A stretch of 64,000 bases of DNA. Source: Piromyces finnis. Lineage: Eukaryota > Neocallimastigomycota > Neocallimastigomycetes > Neocallimastigales > Neocallimastigaceae. This document shows positions 33,059-45,361 of the stretch, piece by piece. Where the stretch lies: the NCBI GenBank assembly GCA_002104945.1, contig MCFH01000059.1:1-64000 (forward strand), read 5' to 3'. The position numbers and the translations under genes were made by a program. Position 1 is the first letter of the stretch; each line of letters opens with the position of its first letter. Below the pieces are notes generated by a model. That model saw only the letters and a program-made list of their open reading frames with translations, did no database searches and was not told the DNA's origin.

Positions 33059-34980
33059 AATTGTGAAGTCTTATATTTATAATTTTATTTTATTTCTTTT
33101 TCAAAAAGGAATTAAATATTATAAATATGTTGATGGAATTAAACTATTTAATAAGTAATATTGCTCTTGACATTCGTAATTCTGACTTTTATGACAAATA
33201 ATTTTTATATCATGTATATTTGATTATTTTCTAAAAGTTTATAATTTTGAGAGAAGAGAGCGAGATATATTTATTTTATTTTTATTTTTTTTATTTTTTT
33301 TTAAAAAAAGTATATATCATCAGTAGTAGTATCATGCTTTTATTATTATCATTATTATTTTTTTTTTTTTATTTATTTTTAATATTGTTATTTTTAAAAA
33401 AAAAATATTAATAAAAATTCATTTTCTATTTGAAAATGTAAATGCCTTTTTTTTTTTTTTTTTTTTTATTGTTGTTGTATATATATTGTGTGTCTTTGCT
33501 CTTGTATTATACTTTATATTTTCAGTTTGTGTTGTATTAGATTTTATAGTTATAAAATTGTAATATATATATTTTCCATTTTAGGAAGTATAGCTTATTT
33601 TTCGAAAAAAAAAAAAAGGCTAAACAATATATATATACATATAACTAATTGTAGTATTGATTTAATAGCAATAGATATTTTTTTTTTATATACAATAAAC
33701 GTTCAATAAGCCTACCTCTTTATTATTATTTAAAACATAAAAATTGTTGATTTGACTTTTTATGATTTTCCATTATGGCATTAAGATAAAAGTTATTGTT
33801 GTGATCTTTTTTTTTTTTTTTTTTTAAAAAAAAGTTAAACTATTTTATAGACTATAAAAATAAAAGAGTTTTATTTTTTATTATAAAAAGTTTTTTTTTT
33901 TTTTTTTTTTTTTTTTATAGAATTCATAAAAAGTTATTTTTAAAAATGGTATTTTTTTGATTTATATATTTTTAATTTAAGAACAGTTTTATTTTTTAAT
34001 CATATTTTAATTAAAAAAAAAATAGACAGAAAAAAAAAAAAAAAGGACATTAACTCTTCAATAAGACATTATTTAGGTTATAAACGCATAAAACTATATA
34101 AATAAAATATTTTTTAAAATTCTATTTCACTATTAAGAAATACTGATAAATCATCATCATCATTATTATAATAGAAATGCTAGAGTTAATAATTTAGACA
34201 TTAATTTTATTAAAAAAAAAAAAAAATAAAATAAAATATAATACTTTTTTATATATAAAAAAGATTTATATAAAAATAAAATGTAAAATTGAAAATAAAA
34301 AAAAGTAATAAGCAGATAAGCAAATATAAAAATAATTAATATTATTTTTATATTTTTTTTCTTGGTCATTAGTTTTTTTTTAAATAAAACACTTAAATAT
34401 TGGAGCTGTTTTGTGAAATAGTTTCAATATTTAAGGAAAAAGTTTGTTATCTATACATTAAAATAGAAAACGAATGTATATATCTTTTTTATTTTTAAAC
34501 GCATTACCAAATAAAATACTAAAAAAAAGAGAAAGTAACCGATGTTTTTTTTAATGCTTAAGATAGTTTTATTACTATTATTTATATTAAATATAGTTGA
34601 AATATTAGAATATCATGGTAAAAATTATCATTATTTCTATTATTATTATTTTTTTTAAAACAATATTCTTTGTATATTTCCTAAGAGTCTTTGATAAATA
34701 TAAAATTTTCTATTATAAACATTATATATAATTATCAATAAAGGCTTACTACTGGAAATGGTTCGAGGGCATGTACTTTCCACCTTCCTACTTATACTTT
34801 TTAAAAAGTAATTTTGTATTACATATTTAATTATGTATTCAAAATAAAATCTTTTTCTTTTTTTTTTTTTCATATCAAATATACTAATATACAAATATAC
34901 AATATAATATTTTAAAAGTAACTTAATGTATATTATAATCATCATTTTTATGCATTATTATATCATACTCTTTCTTTATG
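33059..34980. other. AT-rich spacer with homopolymers
   Basis: Numerous T-runs (for example 33449-33467, 33893-33917). A small GC-richer island at about 34742-34795 (GGAAATGGTTCGAGGGCATGT) stands out but gives no recognisable protein in any frame. Confidence 0.55.
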
Positions 34981-35223
<243 letters not shown>

Positions 35224-35239
35224 TTGTTTAATTCTACCG

Positions 35240-35525
35240 ATGGAATAGTATTATTTATTATCTATTACTTCAAGTATTACAAATGTTTGTAGTTGTCGAA
35301 TTATTTATACTAATATTATTATTCATATTGGCATTCATATTTATAATTATTATGCATTGAATCCATCCCTTTCATATTTCCATTCATATTATTTATACTA
35401 TTAGACATACTAGAAGAATCATTATTATAATTACTTAGGCTATTTGTATTACGATTACTACATAATTCATGATTCATTATATTATTTTGTTCTGAACTTG
35501 TCCCTTAATCCACAGAATTTCTATT
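35240..35525 (-). pseudogene. Relic of an Asn/Ser-rich protein
   Basis: On the minus strand, SSEQNNIMNHELCSNRNT continues into SLSNYNNDSSSMSNSINNM and NGNMKGMDSMHNN. After a one-base frame change it goes on as INMNANMNNNISINNSTTT before a stop. The low-complexity Asn/Met/Ser style suits the disordered part of a fungal regulatory protein. No start, domain or upstream exon is found. The (AAT)n array follows on the same strand and may derive from a polyasparagine tract. Confidence 0.5.
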
Positions 35526-36192
35526 TTTATAATCTTGTTTTTTTTATTATTCGTCAAGTTCAAGCTTTTCATTTTATTAAATAAGAAATGGATAATAATT
35601 TTAATTTTTAATATTTTATAGATTTATTCTATGAAAAGAACATTATGATCCATTTTATAAAAATAAGTATAATGATAGCTTTAATAAAAATAAAAATTGG
35701 TTTAGTTAATACCACCACTTATACTATTTTTTAAATTACAACTTACTATATACGTTTGTTTAGAATTTTATAAAAATCAAAAAAAAAAAAAAAAAAAAAA
35801 GCTTAAATACACTACAAGAAAATATTAAAAATGAACACTAATCCATTATATTTTATTACATTTATTATATATATATTTTTATTAGTATATAATTTTTTTT
35901 ATTAGTGTTATTATTTATTAATTATTCATAATATTTTTTTATAATATATAAATATTTTTTTTCTCTCCTTATTTTTTTTTTTTAATTTGTAAAATTACTT
36001 TTTTTTTTAAATAAAGAAAGGAAAAAAAAATAATAATTTTATTGTTATATTTTTTAATGTTTTTCTTTCAATAATGTTAATTATTTAACTTTGCCTTGAG
36101 TATGACATATTGATAGTGTTTTTATTAAATATAATAGAAGGTACTAAGAATGATCAAAAATAACTAAATAAAGAGTTTATTCACTACTAAAT
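35526..36192. other. AT-rich spacer, no gene seen
   Basis: A and T runs only (A-run 35778-35801). Includes the 3' flank of the CBM1-like gene. Confidence 0.6.
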
Positions 36193-36828
36193 TTATTCAC
36201 TGATACAAACAGAGTAGTATGGGTTACGTCTTTGACACTTTAAGCCTTCTTGACAGCAGTGTGGAGCACTAGCGTATAAACTTCCACCACATGGTTCATT
36301 TTCAGCAGCACATTCTTGAGTAGCCTTAAGGTTAGACTTGAGTGGGGAGTTGCTAGATCCCTTTCTAATAATGGTTGGAACAACAGTAGCAGTAGTAGTT
36401 GGAGCAGCTAAAGTTTTGGTTTCAATAGTGCTCTTTAATTCATTAACTAAGGAAGATGAAATTTCTTCAAGTTGTTCCATACCCATAGAGATTAAAAGAC
36501 ATTGCTTGTAATCGTAATATTTCTTATCAGATTGACAAACATCAATATTAGATTGAATATCACAGTAATATTGACCCTTAGTGTAGAAACGTAATGACTT
36601 TGTAGTTGGAATACTGTCAGTGGAACATGGAACCATACAAACGTATTCTAAGGCACAAGAGTCATCTGAACGTGAATAGTAGTAAGAACCGTTAAGCTTG
36701 TTAATACAATTTTCAGCAACTAAAACGTTGTCAATACCACATTCTTTGGCATATTCAGAAATTTTAGCATTCTTAGCAGCAGCAACTAAACCTAAACATA
36801 AAGAGGCAATTGAAAGATTGAATTTCAT
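36193..36828 (-). CDS. Secreted Cys-rich protein with C-terminal CBM1-like/knottin domain
   Basis: A single exon of 211 aa. A signal peptide (MKFNLSIASLCLGLVAAAKN) is followed by an N-terminal Cys-rich domain (about residues 25-115, with paired cysteines around CGIDN, ENCINK, CALEYVCMVPC, YYCD, DVCQS and KQCL), then a helical stretch and a Thr/Ser/Pro linker (about 140-168). The last 41 residues hold six cysteines: CAAENEPCGG, APHCCQEGLKC and NPYYSVC. The CGG and NPYYSxC parts match fungal CBM1 cellulose-binding modules, but the vicinal CC fits a cystine-knot pattern and the first CBM1 aromatic is absent. Codons are GC-richer than average here, suggesting strong expression. Probable role is binding plant cell wall or the fungal surface; no catalytic domain is seen. 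Confidence 0.8.
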   Translation of the reverse strand: MKFNLSIASLCLGLVAAAKNAKISEYAKECGIDNVLVAENCINKLNGSYYYSRSDDSCALEYVCMVPCSTDSIPTTKSLRFYTKGQYYCDIQSNIDVCQSDKKYYDYKQCLLISMGMEQLEEISSSLVNELKSTIETKTLAAPTTTATVVPTIIRKGSSNSPLKSNLKATQECAAENEPCGGSLYASAPHCCQEGLKCQRRNPYYSVCISE

Positions 36829-39800
36829 TTTGAATTTTTATTTATTGATTAAAAAGAGATAATTATGTTGTTTTAATAATGAGTGAGAATAATATATTTT
36901 TACAGATGAGAAATTTTTGAATTATTTTATTTTATTTATGTTATATATATAAATTTCCTGAAATATTTATAATAATATCAAATTATTATTTTTTATTGAT
37001 TTCAACTTTATTGGATATATATATATATATTGTTAATATTTATTTTATTTTTTTATATAAGAAAATTTTCTTTAAATGAAAGGAAAATCTATTTCCTTTT
37101 ATAGGTTCTTTTCTATTGAATATAAATTTATTAATTATTATATAATACGCTATTATATTATTAAATAACCTTTTTATATAATAAAACTATCATAATAGTA
37201 ATCAATCAATAATAATACTAAAGTAAATAAATGAATAAATAAATAATAAATAAATAAATAAATAAATAATAAAAATAATAATATTTACAAAGAAGAAGAA
37301 TAATAATAATATTAATAAAGAATAGTAATCTTAATTAATAATAAAAATTAAAAATTCATATTAATTAAATTAGTGTTTTAATTTATATTCAATTTTATTT
37401 TATATATTATATTATATATTAATGATATAATAAATAGTACTTTTTATATATTATACAAAAAAATAATCATTGTTATTTAGTGAACCGTTCTTTTATCTAC
37501 ATCAATATTTTAATTTTAATTTAATTTATATTAATACTTTTTTCATTTAAAACCTTACACTGAAATTTTATTGGTTTTGACCAATTTATTTAGAAAAAAT
37601 AGTTTGGATATAAAGTTGCACAAACTTTAATTACTAATAAAAGGAAAATTAATTTGATTTAAGCAGTTTTTGATTATAAATTGAAAAACAAAAACAATAA
37701 GGAAATGTTATGAGTTTTATTTTACTTTTTCTATTATTATAAATTATAATTTGAATTTTAAAAAGATAATAAATTAAATTTAATTTATTAAAGTTTCATT
37801 CAAAAACCTTATTTATTAATTAAAATATAAATTAATGATTTATATTAATAAATTAAAAATGTTTCAAAACACATGAAAAAGTTTAATAAATAATAAAAAT
37901 AAAGGTAATCCTTGAAATTTGAACTTTTTAACCAAAAGTTAAAAATAAACCAGCTAAAAGAATTTTGAACCAGCAGGTTTTTGAAAAAAAATGTAGGAGA
38001 ATATTTATTTATTGATTAGTTAATATTATTTTCTTTTAAAAAAATTGTATTAGTATTTTAAATACCTTTTTAAAAAAGTGTAATGATAAAATGATAAAAG
38101 TTAAAAACAAACAAACAAAAAAAAAAGAATAATATTAAAAACTTTTATTTTAAATTAAAAAGAATTTAATTTTGCAATTTCAAAATAAGAATTTTTATAT
38201 AGAATTTCTCATTTTTAATTTAAAATTTTTGTTTGCAAATTTTAAAATTTTTTAAATTAAATAAAAAAAATACAAAAAACTAAAAATAGATAGATTGCTA
38301 TATAAAAACCATAATAATCCTATCCTATTTAAATAAAAATATTATTTAGTGTTTTTTTTTTTCTTTTTAAAAAATACTTATTCCTATATATATTTTTAAG
38401 AAAAAATAGTCTTTTACTATCGCGTTTATTTGTATTAAAAAAAGAAGTAAAATGGAAATTTTTTGATTCTAGAATTCAATTGTTTTAAATTAAAATTTAA
38501 CAAATAATAATTAAATTATTTTTATGTAATATTTGCATACATTGTATACATTACATAAATTGTATACATTATATTCAGAAATGTATATAATGTTTTTGAA
38601 TTGAAACTTTTTGTGAAAGATACAACAAGCAACAATAATAATTTTATAAAGATTAAATGGCATTAATATTTGTTATAAATATTATAAATATTATATAACA
38701 ACAATAACAATCCGCAATCCTTAAAAATAATATAAATTGTTAGTTTTAAAACAAAAAAATTACTAATCAAGAATTACTTTTAATGCTTTTTTTTTTTTAT
38801 GCTAAATAATGAATTATTATATCATTTATTCTTTATTAATTATTGTATTTTAGCTATTCACTTTGTTATTATTTATATTATAATAATGATTTTTTTTTTT
38901 TAAAGAATATAGAATTATAATAAATTAGACTATTATCATTTGAAATAAAAATTATGTAACGACTTTTTTTTTTTCCCAAACTTTTATCTTTAAATAACCG
39001 CAATTAGTTACAAATAAAATATTTAAATTTTGTCAATCGTTTTTTATCATAATAGTAAAAATTAAAAAAAGGTCAATAGTAATAATAACTTTTGTAAAAC
39101 TTTTTTTTTTTTAAAATCCTAACCACCATAACAATGCTAAAAAAGTTAAAATTTTAACCAGAGCTTTTACCAAAAATTAATTTCCTTTTTTTCTAAAAAA
39201 TAAATTTTTTATTGGTGAAATGTTTCATTTAAAGTTTTTAATAATGAAAAATCCTGAATTTTATTGGTTATAATTTAATTTATTATTATAGAAATAAAAT
39301 TTAATTAAATAAAAAATTTAAAAAATTGAAAAATTTTATTTACTATTTTATTGGAAAAAAAAACCATTCATTTTCTTGGTTTAAAATAAAAAAAAGAAAT
39401 CTCAAAATTCATGTGACTGACAAGAACTAAAAAAAAAAAAAAGTAATGGGAAGAGGAGGCATTTTTCAACCTAACCCATATCCATAAAATAAATGATTGA
39501 TTTCATATGTTTTATTATTGTAAATTTTATTACATTAAATTATGTACAATTATTTATGTAATGATGATAAATGTATTAATCTTATTAATCAACGAATATT
39601 GTTCACATTGTTCATATTGTTCATCCAAGTAAAAAAAAAATTTTTGATAGATATATATATATTTTCAACAATTATTTAATACCGTCTCTCTCTCTTTTTC
39701 TATATATATATATTGAGGAGTATGTAGTGAAAAAAGATATTTTAAAAGATAAGTACTCTTTCCTAAAGGTACTGATCCTTAATACCATTTCAATTGAGTA

Positions 39801-40758
39801 TTGTCAGAGTTTTAATTAGCTAAACTATACACATACACGAGTTTACTATCTATCCGTTCAAAAGAAGAGTAATTAAAATAAAGTTGTATTTTTTAATTGT
39901 TTTTATTTTCTTTTACCTGGAATGTAAAATTGTTACATTAGAAAGGATATATATTATATATATATATAATAATGATATAGTATATAAATAACAATTAGAA
40001 TAAAAGTGTTAAATATTACTATAAAGCTTTATTATAGTTTTATCATTTTAATTTTTTTTTATGATAATTAGTGTTAGAGATGTTGAACTTAAAAGAAATA
40101 TTATAAAAGTAGTATTATTGGTGTTACAAATAAGGTTTTGTTTAGAAGAAACTAATAATTATATATGTATATATCTACAAGAAAATCATGTAGTAGTAAT
40201 AATTATGTTAAAAAGGTGAAATTAAATGGTGGTTCGATATACATTTATTATATAGTTCAATGCTTTATTTCTAGTTTTAACATATGTATTATACCTTAAA
40301 AAAAAAAGTTTAAATAAAAATAGATAATAAATACTTTTTCAAAGATTATTATGAATGAAGTTTTAATATATGAATATTATCTTAATATTCATAGTTATTG
40401 ACTTGAAATTAGTAATAGCAATATTCTTATTTATAGTTATAAAAATAAGGTGTATATTATAAAGTAGTTTTGAATAATGGTAAATGAAAGTTGTCACAAT
40501 GTCACTTGTATAATTCTTTTCAAAAGCTTTTTTTTTTTTTTTTTTTTGAATTTATGTATGTATAAAATAAATATTTATTTTATTTTTTATAAATAAAGCA
40601 ACAGAGTAAATCCCAATATATATTAATTTTTCTTTTAGTTTCATATAGCAATACTTTATTGAAAAGTCTTTAGTATAACCAAACATACAAACAAACAAAT
40701 TTTATTTTATTAAAATTTGCATTTTTATTCTAAAATAGTACTACTAATTATTTCTATT

Positions 40759-40789
<31 letters not shown>

Positions 40790-41301
40790 TTCTTATTATT
40801 CTTATTACTATTATTTTGTAAATTACAAAAAAAAAAAAAAAAAAAAAACACTTAAATTAAAAACAAAAGCAGTTAAATAATTTTGTCTTTTAATTTTTAT
40901 TTGGTAATGAATAAATAAAGTAAATAGAATTATACAATTTTATATAAAATTAAAAAAAATTTACAAAGGGTTTAAAGAATTTGTAAATTATATATTTTGA
41001 TTGTCTTATATAATAAATAATAAATATAATAATTAAAAAAAAAAAAAAAAAAGAAAATACCTTTTTATTCTTTTGTCTATTGTTATATATTAATTTTTTT
41101 ATATAAAGTAGAAGATATAAAATATATATTATATCTTTCATTTAAAATATTTACATTTTATATTATATTTAAGATCTTTAAAATATCAAATTATAAAATA
41201 AAGTCTAATGTTTATTTAATGAAAGTTTGTTTAATGAAAATTTAAAATTGTATTTTTTTTTCCAATTTTCTATTGTAATATAGGTTATTAAAAAAATTAA
41301 T
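36829..41301. other. Long gene desert (4.5 kb)
   Basis: No supportable gene. Repeats include AAAT/AATA runs (37210-37300), a (TTC)n run (about 40757-40788), and T/A runs (40529-40548, 40829-40848). A few GC-richer stretches (39440-39490, 39690-39860) show no protein or RNA signature that I recognise. Confidence 0.6.
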
Positions 41302-41922
41302 TTAATGTTCAATTGGAACTTGTTCAACATCTTCTTCCAAGTTTTCTAAATATTCATACATACAATCATCAATATTTTGTTCATCAATACGAAGATAACC
41401 GTTACCCTTAGTATCATCATTTTCAATAACAATAATGTTGTTGAAACCGTGAAGTTCACCTTCTTCATTGAAATATCTTCTGTCAGTAGTATCAAGCTTA
41501 TAATCACCAATAGCATCAAGTAAAAGTGGAATCCATTCCTTAGCAGAAGCTATAAGAATGTTATCAGAAGAATCCTTATTTAAGGTATGCTTAACAAATT
41601 GTCTTACCTCTGGATCGTATTTGTGGAATTGTTTTACTTTAAGATTGTAATAATCAGCAAGTGGCTTTACAGTATCATAAGGTCTGTGAGAACGAGTACC
41701 TTTATGATTAGCATAAATACTACCTGGTTTACCATAGATAGTATTGTCATTGAAAACTTGGTATAAACAATGAGCTCTAGCAGTACCTTCATTACTTAAA
41801 GTTTTGAAATCGTCACTTATTTTTTCACCATGACGAATAACAATAATTCTACGAAGTTTTTTAGCATTAATAACTGAGCAAAGACAGAAGGCTAATAAAG
41901 TAACAAATAAATATAATTTCAT
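41302..41922 (-). CDS. Secreted histidine-phosphatase-superfamily protein, second catalytic His not found
   Basis: A single exon of 206 aa. A signal peptide (MKLYLFVTLLAFCLCSVINA) is followed directly by RRIIVIRHGEK, the phosphohistidine motif of phosphoglycerate-mutase-like proteins (His about 31). The family motifs SNEGTARAHCL and SHRPYDTVKPLADYY are present. The second conserved His usually sits near the end in a strand reading like LI(A/S)xxHExIP. Here the matching place is ILIASAKEWIPLLLDAIG, with no His, so activity may be lost or altered. The C-terminal 20 residues are acidic. Codons are GC-richer than average. Likely extracellular or in the secretory path; substrate unknown. Confidence 0.85.
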   Translation of the reverse strand: MKLYLFVTLLAFCLCSVINAKKLRRIIVIRHGEKISDDFKTLSNEGTARAHCLYQVFNDNTIYGKPGSIYANHKGTRSHRPYDTVKPLADYYNLKVKQFHKYDPEVRQFVKHTLNKDSSDNILIASAKEWIPLLLDAIGDYKLDTTDRRYFNEEGELHGFNNIIVIENDDTKGNGYLRIDEQNIDDCMYEYLENLEEDVEQVPIEH

Positions 41923-41990
41923 TTTGTTTCTATCAATACTTTTTTTTACTTATGAATTGTTATTTTTATTGCTGTTCTTTGTTTCTCTTC

Positions 41991-42021
<31 letters not shown>

Positions 42022-43348
42022 ATAATGATAATATGTATATTATATATTCTTATTTTTTTAATTTAATTTCAACAAAGTGATGAAATTTCAAACTATTTAT
42101 ATATAAAATAAATATAAAATATAAAAAAGAAAAAAAATATTGGCATTTTTTTTTAGTTTAAATTTTTATTAAAAAGAATTAAATTTAATATATTTAATAA
42201 TACAGTTAATATTTAAATTCAATGTAATACTTTACAATTAAATTTAAAGCCATTATCTACAACAAAATACATAATTTATTAAATACATAGAAATATAATA
42301 TTCTATTATTTTGGAACCATCAGCCATAATAAACAATATATTAATTAATTAAAATTTAATAATTTTCAATTTAAAATGCGGCAGTTTTTTTTTATGAAAT
42401 TATTAAATTTTAATAAATAAAAAAATGGCAAATATTGAAGAAATTCAAAAGAAAAAAGTATCAAAGTATATGCAAGTATATCCATATATACGATAGTATA
42501 CGATGGACCTCTATGATTAGTATATATATTATTTATTATTATTTGTTTTAAGGAAAGATAAAGTATATATATACGATAGTATACGATCCTCTATGATATA
42601 TATTATTTATTATTATTATTATTATTTTCAAGTTAATACTATATTATAAATCAAATAAAAGTTTTACAGATTATACTTTGAGTAATTATTTTTATTCTCT
42701 TATTTTTAAACCTAAACCTTTTGTTTTTTCTTTAAATACTTTATCTATTTTTTTTAATGCGATGAAATTTTATATTAAATATTTATAATTATTATATTTG
42801 TTGTAATAGTTTAATAGACCTATTTTATTCAAAGCATCTTATTCATCCGATGTTTTAACAATCGAAATCATTAAAGATAAAACATTTTCTTGTTTATATA
42901 ATAATGAATGATATAATTCTTTTTTTTTTTTTAACTTTTTTTATTTTATTTTATTTAAAAGTAAAGTTTAAAAATTACTTTTTTTTTTTTTACATTTTAT
43001 AAAAATAAAGTATTATTAATAATAAAATATATATTTTTTTTTTTACAATTAAAAAGAAAGTCTTCAAAATTATTTGTATCGTTTAAAGGAATATTTTTAT
43101 AGGTTATTTTATTTATTCTTTTTTTTTTTTTTTGTTAACTTTATAATATATAATTATAATTATATATGGATTATTCAAGAGATAAAATATTTTTAATTAG
43201 GATATTATTTATTTTTACTTTATAATATAAATACTTTAAAGTTAAAAATAGTGATAAAGAAAAAAAAAATCATAATAGTTAATACATTCATTATTTTTAC
43301 TTTTATTTTTTAAAATAATTAATATTTAAATTACAAAGTTTCTCTCTC

Positions 43349-43379
<31 letters not shown>

Positions 43380-43474
43380 TTTTATTTATTTTTCTAATAT
43401 ATAGAAAAATTCTTTATATAAAAAATATTATTATATATTTTGTAGATAGTGTATTATAGTATTATATTGTAAAT
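41923..43474. other. Spacer with direct repeats and long T-runs
   Basis: T-runs at 41989-42014 and 43353-43379. A 24-codon frame at 42424 (MANIEEIQKKKVSKYMQ) resembles a protein start but stops at once in the repeat. Confidence 0.55.
42486..42625 (+). repeat. Direct repeat around CGATAGTATACGAT
   Basis: TATACGATAGTATACGATGGACCTCTATGAT, then ATATATATTATTTATTATTATT (about 42486-42545), recurs at about 42568-42625 without the GGAC insertion. TATACGATAGTATACGAT is itself partly palindromic. Confidence 0.85.
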
Positions 43475-44339
43475 ATGAAGGTTAATTTAATAGTGTTAAT
43501 TTTTACCACCATTATTCTATCTTTTCATTTTAGATTAAACTATGCGTATCCAGAGTATATGAATATTAGAAATGATAATGATGATGATTTTGAAGGTAAA
43601 AACCAATGTATCATTAAAATTTTTATAATAATATAAAGATAATAATAATAAATAACATCTAAAATAAAAAAATCAATTATTATTTTTCAATATAGAATTT
43701 AACATAGGAAAAAGAGGATATAATGTTAAAGTTAGTATAGTTATACCAGCTTATAACTTAGAAGATAAAATTGGTAGATGTATTGAATCAGCATTAAATC
43801 AAACTTTAAAAGATATTGAAATAATAGTTATTGATGATAAATCCACAGATGCAACAAAATCAGTTATACAAGAATACGAAAGAATGGATGATAGAATAAA
43901 AGCTATTTATTCAAAAACAAATAATGGTGCAGGATATTCAAGAAATTTAGGAATTGAAAAAGCTGAAGGAAAATTTATTGGTTTTATTGATGGAGATGAT
44001 TACGTTGATCCAGGATGGTTTGAACATTTATATAATAATAAAAAGAGAAAGGATATTGTTCATGGTGTAAGAGTTATTCATAATTTTAGTGAGACTTTTA
44101 CAAAATCAGAGGAAAAACCTTATGGCTGTATTATCCCTTCTATTATTAGAAAAAGATTTTTAATGAGAAGAAATATTAGATTCCCTACATTTAAAGAAAA
44201 TTGTGAAGATGTAGTTTTTAAAAAAAGACTTTATAGAAAAAAACCAAGAAAAGCTTTTGCACCAGATACTGGTGTTTATTATCATTATGATTTGAGAGAA
44301 GGATCCTTAAGTAACTATACTAATCCTAATATAAATTAA
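43475..44339 (+). CDS. Family 2 glycosyltransferase with N-terminal signal/anchor, two exons
   Basis: Exon 1 (43475-43595) encodes a hydrophobic start (MKVNLIVLIFTTIILSFHF) and a short acidic stem. A phase-1 intron of 100 nt leads into exon 2 (43696-44339); total 254 aa. The GT-A fold motifs are clear: VSIVIPAYN, VIDDKSTD, NNGAGYSRNLGIEKA and the metal-binding FIDGDDYVDPGWF (DxD). The C-terminal part has the charged KENCEDVVFKKRLY typical of small bacterial-type GT2 enzymes; in that group Glu-Asp near here is catalytic. It likely transfers a sugar from a nucleotide donor in the ER/Golgi lumen. Gut fungi are known for acquired bacterial genes, so horizontal origin is plausible but unproven. 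The secretory leader on a separate exon would suit that view. Confidence 0.92.
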
Positions 44340-44829
44340 ATAAAATAAGTTGATGCTAAAAAAAATATATTTGAATTAAATCAATTTATCAAAAATGATA
44401 AAAAAAAAAAAGTATTATGTTAAAATGTTAATAAAAATTATATTTTAATTATTAAATTTATTTATTCATTTTAATATATACTTTATTTATTTACTATGAG
44501 TTATCTCAAGTAAATATGCGTAAATATAAATAATATCAATAGTTATAAAAAAATATTTAATAATACTTTTAAATAATATTTCATTTTTATCAAAGGAAAA
44601 GAAAATGATAAAGAGGGTGAAAGCCATAAATTAGGAATAATCAAATTGATGTATAAAGAAAAAAAAAAAAAATATTTAAAATGGGACATCTTAAATATAT
44701 ATATATAAACAATTATTTCGATTATTATTATTTTTTGTTAAACTTTATAGGTGTTTTTGCATTATAAAAGAAAAATACGTCTAACAAAAGAAAAATAATG
44801 ATTATACTTTTAAATATTTTATTTATTTC

Positions 44830-44863
<34 letters not shown>

Positions 44864-45361
44864 TCATATATAGTATATATATATTTGGTATTTAATTTTT
44901 ATAGAAGATGGAAAATAAAGTAAAAAGGAAAAAGAATTTAATCAATTATATATTAAAAGTAAAAAAAAAAAAAAATTTTTTTAAACGAATGAATTAAATA
45001 TAATTATTATGAATTTATATTGTTGCTTATATTTATAAACTAAACTATATTAACATGGATATAAAGAAGTAATGGTAGTATTAGAAAAAGAATGAATTCT
45101 ATGAAAAGGGTTAACCGATAAAATAATAAGATAATAATATATTATTTTTATGTTTATCTTTTTATTTTTTATCATTTTTAAAATCATAATAATTAATAAA
45201 TATAAATAAAAAAGGGAAAAGAAGTAAAAAAAAAAAAAAAAAGTATGATTACATTATTTTATTTATATTAGTTTTAAATTTAAATATATAGAGGAAAATG
45301 AATTTTTTTTTTTTATATTGCTATTTAATTTTTTTATTTTATTTTATTATTATTATTTTTT
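44340..45361. other. AT-rich spacer, no gene seen
   Basis: Convergent 3' flanks of the glycosyltransferase and CotH-like genes, with a T22/A12 block at about 44830-44863. No other gene. Confidence 0.6.

Noticed and set aside
34655-34945. 96-codon minus-strand frame
   Set aside because: Hydrophobic, AT-driven sequence; only a 50-bp GC-richer island stands out and it matches nothing I know.
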